A stretch of 64,000 bases of DNA, from NCBI RefSeq assembly GCF_004843725.1, contig NZ_CP039451.1:2168501-2232500 (forward strand). Direction: 5' to 3'. Below are positions 61,506 to 64,000 of this stretch, in pieces; position 1 is the stretch's first letter, and each line of letters opens with the position of its first letter. A program made the position numbers and the translations under genes. This DNA comes from Psychroserpens sp. NJDZ02. GTDB lineage: Bacteria; Bacteroidota; Bacteroidia; Flavobacteriales; Flavobacteriaceae. The notes below the pieces were generated by a model, which was given only the letters and a program-made list of their open reading frames with translations, did no database searches and was not told the origin of the DNA.

Positions 61506-62294
61506 TTATATCAAATCTTTAGGTATCTCACAAACAGGTATAGGGTTCATTTTATGCAAATTGTTAGTGTTGTAACGTTTAAAAATATTAAAAACTTCTT
61601 TTTGTCTTCCAGAAAAATCAGCTTCCGTTTTGCCGTCTTCTTTCATTTTCATGGCCCATTCTAATTCAGGATAAGAGGCGCCAATCTGGTCTTCATCACT
61701 TCGTGCATCTCCAAATAGTCCATCACTTGGTGTTGCTTTTATTATAGATTCAGGAACTTTTAAGTAGTCCGCGATAGTATAAACTTCACTTTTAAGTAAA
61801 TCAGCAATTGGACTTAAATCTACGCCGCCATCTCCATATTTAGTATAAAAACCCACGCCAAAATCCTCTACTTTGTTTCCTGTTCCAGCGACTAATAATC
61901 CTAGTAATCCAGCATGATAATATAAGGTCGTCATACGTAAACGTGCACGAGTGTTAGCTAAAGCCATATCTACAATAGCTTGATTTCCATCTAGAGAGAC
62001 TTCAGTTTTAAATTCTTCAAAAACAGGCGTTAGGTCAGATATAATACCATCCACGTTAGCGTATCGTTTTTTAAGTTGCTCAATATGTTCTTGGCCTCTA
62101 GAGACATGACTAGCAGGTTGGTGTATTGGCATTTCGACACATAAGACCTTTAAGCCAGTTTCAGCGCAGAGTGTTGAGGTTACAGCACTATCAATTCCGC
62201 CAGAAATTCCAACAACAAAACCATTCACTTTTGCGTTAGTAGCATAATCTTTTAACCAATTTACAATATGTTTAACAACTTTTTCTGTTTGCAT
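61506..62294 (-). CDS. nadE: NAD synthetase
   Basis: Amidates nicotinic acid adenine dinucleotide to NAD. I start at ATG 62294 (262 residues, MQTEKVVKHI); two upstream codons are also open. The ATP-PPi loop SGGIDSAV is at 31-38. Other blocks are LVAGTGNKVEDFGVGFYTKYGDGGVDLSPIADL and KATPSDGLFG. There is no glutaminase domain, so ammonia is the likely donor. It is divergent from gldB with 91 bp between; I recall nadE next to gldBC in F. johnsoniae and relatives. Confidence 0.95.
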   Translation of the reverse strand: MQTEKVVKHIVNWLKDYATNAKVNGFVVGISGGIDSAVTSTLCAETGLKVLCVEMPIHQPASHVSRGQEHIEQLKKRYANVDGIISDLTPVFEEFKTEVSLDGNQAIVDMALANTRARLRMTTLYYHAGLLGLLVAGTGNKVEDFGVGFYTKYGDGGVDLSPIADLLKSEVYTIADYLKVPESIIKATPSDGLFGDARSDEDQIGASYPELEWAMKMKEDGKTEADFSGRQKEVFNIFKRYNTNNLHKMNPIPVCEIPKDLI

Positions 62295-62321
62295 AATCAA
62301 AGAATTTAAGACAAAGTATAG

Positions 62322-62329
62322 TACCTTTG
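62322..62329 (+). promoter_or_regulatory. Candidate -7 element of gldBC
   Basis: TACCTTTG matches TAnnTTTG, 56 bp before the gldB ATG. No TTG at 19 bp upstream, so the match is partial. Confidence 0.4.
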
Positions 62330-62385
62330 CCTAACAAAAATAAAGTAAACCCATTAGTAATAAAAATTAAGAGCGCTTAAGTTTT

Positions 62386-63348
62386 ATGAGAGTATCCATT
62401 TTAATTATATCAGTATTTTTCTTGTTGTTTTCTTGTCAAGATGATAACAAGGTAGCCGACGAGATTTCAAAAATTGATATGAATGTTGCTATAGAGCGTT
62501 TTGATATCGCTTTCGCGGAAGCTAAGCCTGATGATTTACCACAGTTACAAAACACTTTTCCATTTATGTTTCCGGCGCAATATGATGATGCGTTTTGGAT
62601 TAATAAAATGAAGGACACGTTGCAGCTGCAATTAAATAAAGAAACCCTAAAAAAATTCCCGGATTTAAAGACAGAAACAAAAGAAATAAAACAGTTGTTT
62701 CAGGCTTTAAAATATAATTTCCCAACGTTTAAAGCCCCTCGTGTAATTACAACAACTTCAGATGTTGATTATAGAAATAAGGTTATTGTAACGGATACAA
62801 TAGCTATTATAGAGTTAGATACTTATTTAGGAAAAGACCATTTTTTTTATGAAGGATTGCAAACATATATTGTAGCTAACATGCGGTCGGAACAGATTGT
62901 TGTGGATTTAGCAAATGCGTATGCGCAAAAATATGTGTTACATACAAAGCGTAAGAATTTGATGGAAGAAATGATTTATTTTGGAAAGCTATTGTATGTA
63001 AAAGATAAGATTATACCGTTTAAAACGGATGCTGAAAAAATAGGATATACGCAAGCGCAGTTAGATTGGGTAGAGGATAATCAAGAGCAAATGTGGCAAT
63101 ACTTTATAGGGAAAGATATATTATATAGTACGGACTCTAAGTTGCCTGGTCGATTTATCAATGACGCTCCTTTTTCTAAATTTTATTTAGCAGAAATTGA
63201 TAACGAATCTCCAGGGAAAGTAGGACAATTTATAGGTTGGCAGATTGTTAGAGCTTTTATGGAAAATAATGACACGACTTTAGGAGACTTAATCAATACA
63301 CCAGCGCAAACCATATTTAATAAAGCAAAATATAAACCAAGACAATAA
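62386..63348 (+). CDS. gldB: Gliding motility lipoprotein GldB
   Basis: Lipoprotein of 320 residues required for gliding in flavobacteria and linked to the type IX secretion and motility machinery. Lipobox LLFSC with Cys17. Family segments include KIDMNVAIERFDIAFAEA near 28-45, LDTYLGKDHFFYEG and the C-terminal FSKFYLAEIDNESPGKVGQFIGWQIVRAFM. Length is as expected. The stop overlaps the start of gldC (TAATGG), giving tight coupling. Confidence 0.92.
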   Translation: MRVSILIISVFFLLFSCQDDNKVADEISKIDMNVAIERFDIAFAEAKPDDLPQLQNTFPFMFPAQYDDAFWINKMKDTLQLQLNKETLKKFPDLKTETKEIKQLFQALKYNFPTFKAPRVITTTSDVDYRNKVIVTDTIAIIELDTYLGKDHFFYEGLQTYIVANMRSEQIVVDLANAYAQKYVLHTKRKNLMEEMIYFGKLLYVKDKIIPFKTDAEKIGYTQAQLDWVEDNQEQMWQYFIGKDILYSTDSKLPGRFINDAPFSKFYLAEIDNESPGKVGQFIGWQIVRAFMENNDTTLGDLINTPAQTIFNKAKYKPRQ

Positions 63349-63680
63349 TGGCTAATATGACCTCAGAAATAACACTTAAAGTTGAATTGGACGAAAATAG
63401 AGTTCCAGAAAAAATTAATTGGACTGCTCAAGATGGTGGTATAAAAAACGCGGAAGCGAAAGCAATGATGTTATCCGTTTGGGATAATGTAGCTCAAGAA
63501 TCTTTACGTATAGATTTATGGACTAAAGATATGCCTGTGGATGAGATGAAAATATTTTTTCATCAAACATTAGTTGCTATGAGTGATACATTTAACAGAG
63601 CGACACAGGATGAGAAAATGACTGCAACAATGAAAGATTTTTGCGACTATTTTGCTGAAAAATTAGAACTTAAGAAGTAA
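63348..63680 (+). CDS. gldC: Gliding motility protein GldC
   Basis: Cytoplasmic-looking protein of 110 residues that always follows gldB. Starts MANMTSEITLKVELDENRVPEKI and continues WTAQDGGIKNAEAKAMMLSVWD. No signal peptide or membrane segment is present. Exact biochemical role unknown; loss of gldBC affects gliding in F. johnsoniae. A terminator follows 35 bp after the stop. Confidence 0.93.
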   Translation: MANMTSEITLKVELDENRVPEKINWTAQDGGIKNAEAKAMMLSVWDNVAQESLRIDLWTKDMPVDEMKIFFHQTLVAMSDTFNRATQDEKMTATMKDFCDYFAEKLELKK

Positions 63681-63710
63681 TAGATTGCCTTTTATAATTA
63701 TATAAAACAA

Positions 63711-63741
63711 AAAAAACGCGAACCATTGGTTCGCGTTTTTT
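63711..63741. terminator. Bidirectional terminator between gldC and pruA
   Basis: AACGCGAACCA (63715-63725) pairs with TGGTTCGCGTT (63727-63737) around a minimal loop, with A6 to the left and T6 to the right. It serves both convergent genes. Confidence 0.9.
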
Positions 63742-63762
63742 AATATATAAATAGTTGTTTTA

Positions 63763-64000
63763 CTATTCTCCTAAAAAAGGATATCTGTAATCTACTGGAG
63801 TTACAAATGTTTCTTTAATCATTCTTGGAGATACCCAACGTTGTAAGTTTAAGATACTTCCTGCTTTATCATTTGTTCCAGAACCTCTTGCGCCTCCAAA
63901 TGGTTGTTGTCCTACAACAGCACCAGTTGGTTTGTCGTTGATGTAGAAGTTTCCAGCACAGTTTTCTAATGCTTTAGTTGCTTCGATAACAGCATATCTG
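63763..64000 (-). CDS. pruA: 1-Pyrroline-5-carboxylate dehydrogenase, C-terminal end (cut by window edge)
   Basis: Only the last 79 codons are in the window; the gene continues beyond 64000. The translated end includes NCAGNFYINDKPTGAVVGQQ, PFGGARGSGTNDKAG and a finish at DYRYPFLGE before TAG (63763-63765 on the plus strand). The NFYINDKPTGAVVGQQPFGGARGSGTNDK block is characteristic of P5C dehydrogenase (proline and glutamate metabolism). It is a partial gene, not a broken one. It runs towards gldC, with a shared terminator. Confidence 0.93.
   Translation of the reverse strand, partial: RYAVIEATKALENCAGNFYINDKPTGAVVGQQPFGGARGSGTNDKAGSILNLQRWVSPRMIKETFVTPVDYRYPFLGE

Noticed and set aside
1-64000. 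CRISPR arrays, insertion sequences, rRNA genes, integrases, toxin-antitoxin pairs
   Set aside because: I found no repeat-spacer pattern, transposase, integrase or rRNA sequence anywhere in the window.

Overview
The window is a stretch of AT-rich chromosome from a marine member of the Flavobacteriaceae (Bacteroidetes). This rests on several things seen together: gliding genes gldB-gldC next to nadE; a short primary sigma factor of 287 residues; SusC/SusD transport; a folK-deoxynucleoside kinase fusion; promoters of the TTG-N19-TAnnTTTG type; hardly any Shine-Dalgarno sequences; and several housekeeping genes (uppS, mutS, dnaG) that start with TTG. I cannot name the genus.

Layout. 1-5.5 kb: minus-strand proteostasis group tig, clpP, clpX, then a small membrane protein, an alpha/beta hydrolase and pdxJ. 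5.5-14 kb: plus-strand envelope group CBS protein, nadK, DUF6089 protein, uppS, bamA, two OmpH/Skp chaperones and murI. 14-25.4 kb: rpsU, rpoD, an AsmA-like protein, a queuosine-precursor transporter, the folK-kinase fusion, a GyrI-like protein, two roadblock/LC7 proteins opposite an acidic protein, a TrmH-type methyltransferase and mutS. 25.4-26.3 kb: tRNA-Gly(GCC), tRNA-Leu(UAA) and a lipoprotein built of 11-residue LEA-like repeats.

26.6-50.6 kb is an alginate utilisation locus. It holds two PL6 lipoprotein lyases, a heparinase II/III-type lyase, a PL17 oligoalginate lyase, KdgF, SusC/SusD, a GntR/FCD regulator, an MFS transporter, a DEH reductase-type SDR, KdgK and KDPG aldolase. Together these give a complete route from polymer to pyruvate plus glyceraldehyde 3-phosphate. 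Two unusual genes sit inside it: a gluconokinase fused to 6-phosphogluconate dehydrogenase, and an Nramp-fold transporter without the metal-binding motifs. Three promoters in the locus carry the same tandem operator, TGGTAAACCA-N3-TGGTAAACCA, with an exact 13-bp repeat on or just after the -7 element. The resident GntR protein is the obvious candidate to bind it. Long-armed inverted repeats mark transcription-unit borders.

50.6-64 kb returns to housekeeping genes: a DMT permease, waaA, a DegT/StrS aminotransferase, galE, a small conserved-looking protein, lspA, fabD, an FAD oxidoreductase, dnaG (with no zinc ligands), an atypical response regulator with Glu in place of the phospho-acceptor Asp, nadE, gldB-gldC, and the 3' end of pruA cut by the window edge. 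No CRISPR array, insertion sequence, prophage or rRNA gene was seen.
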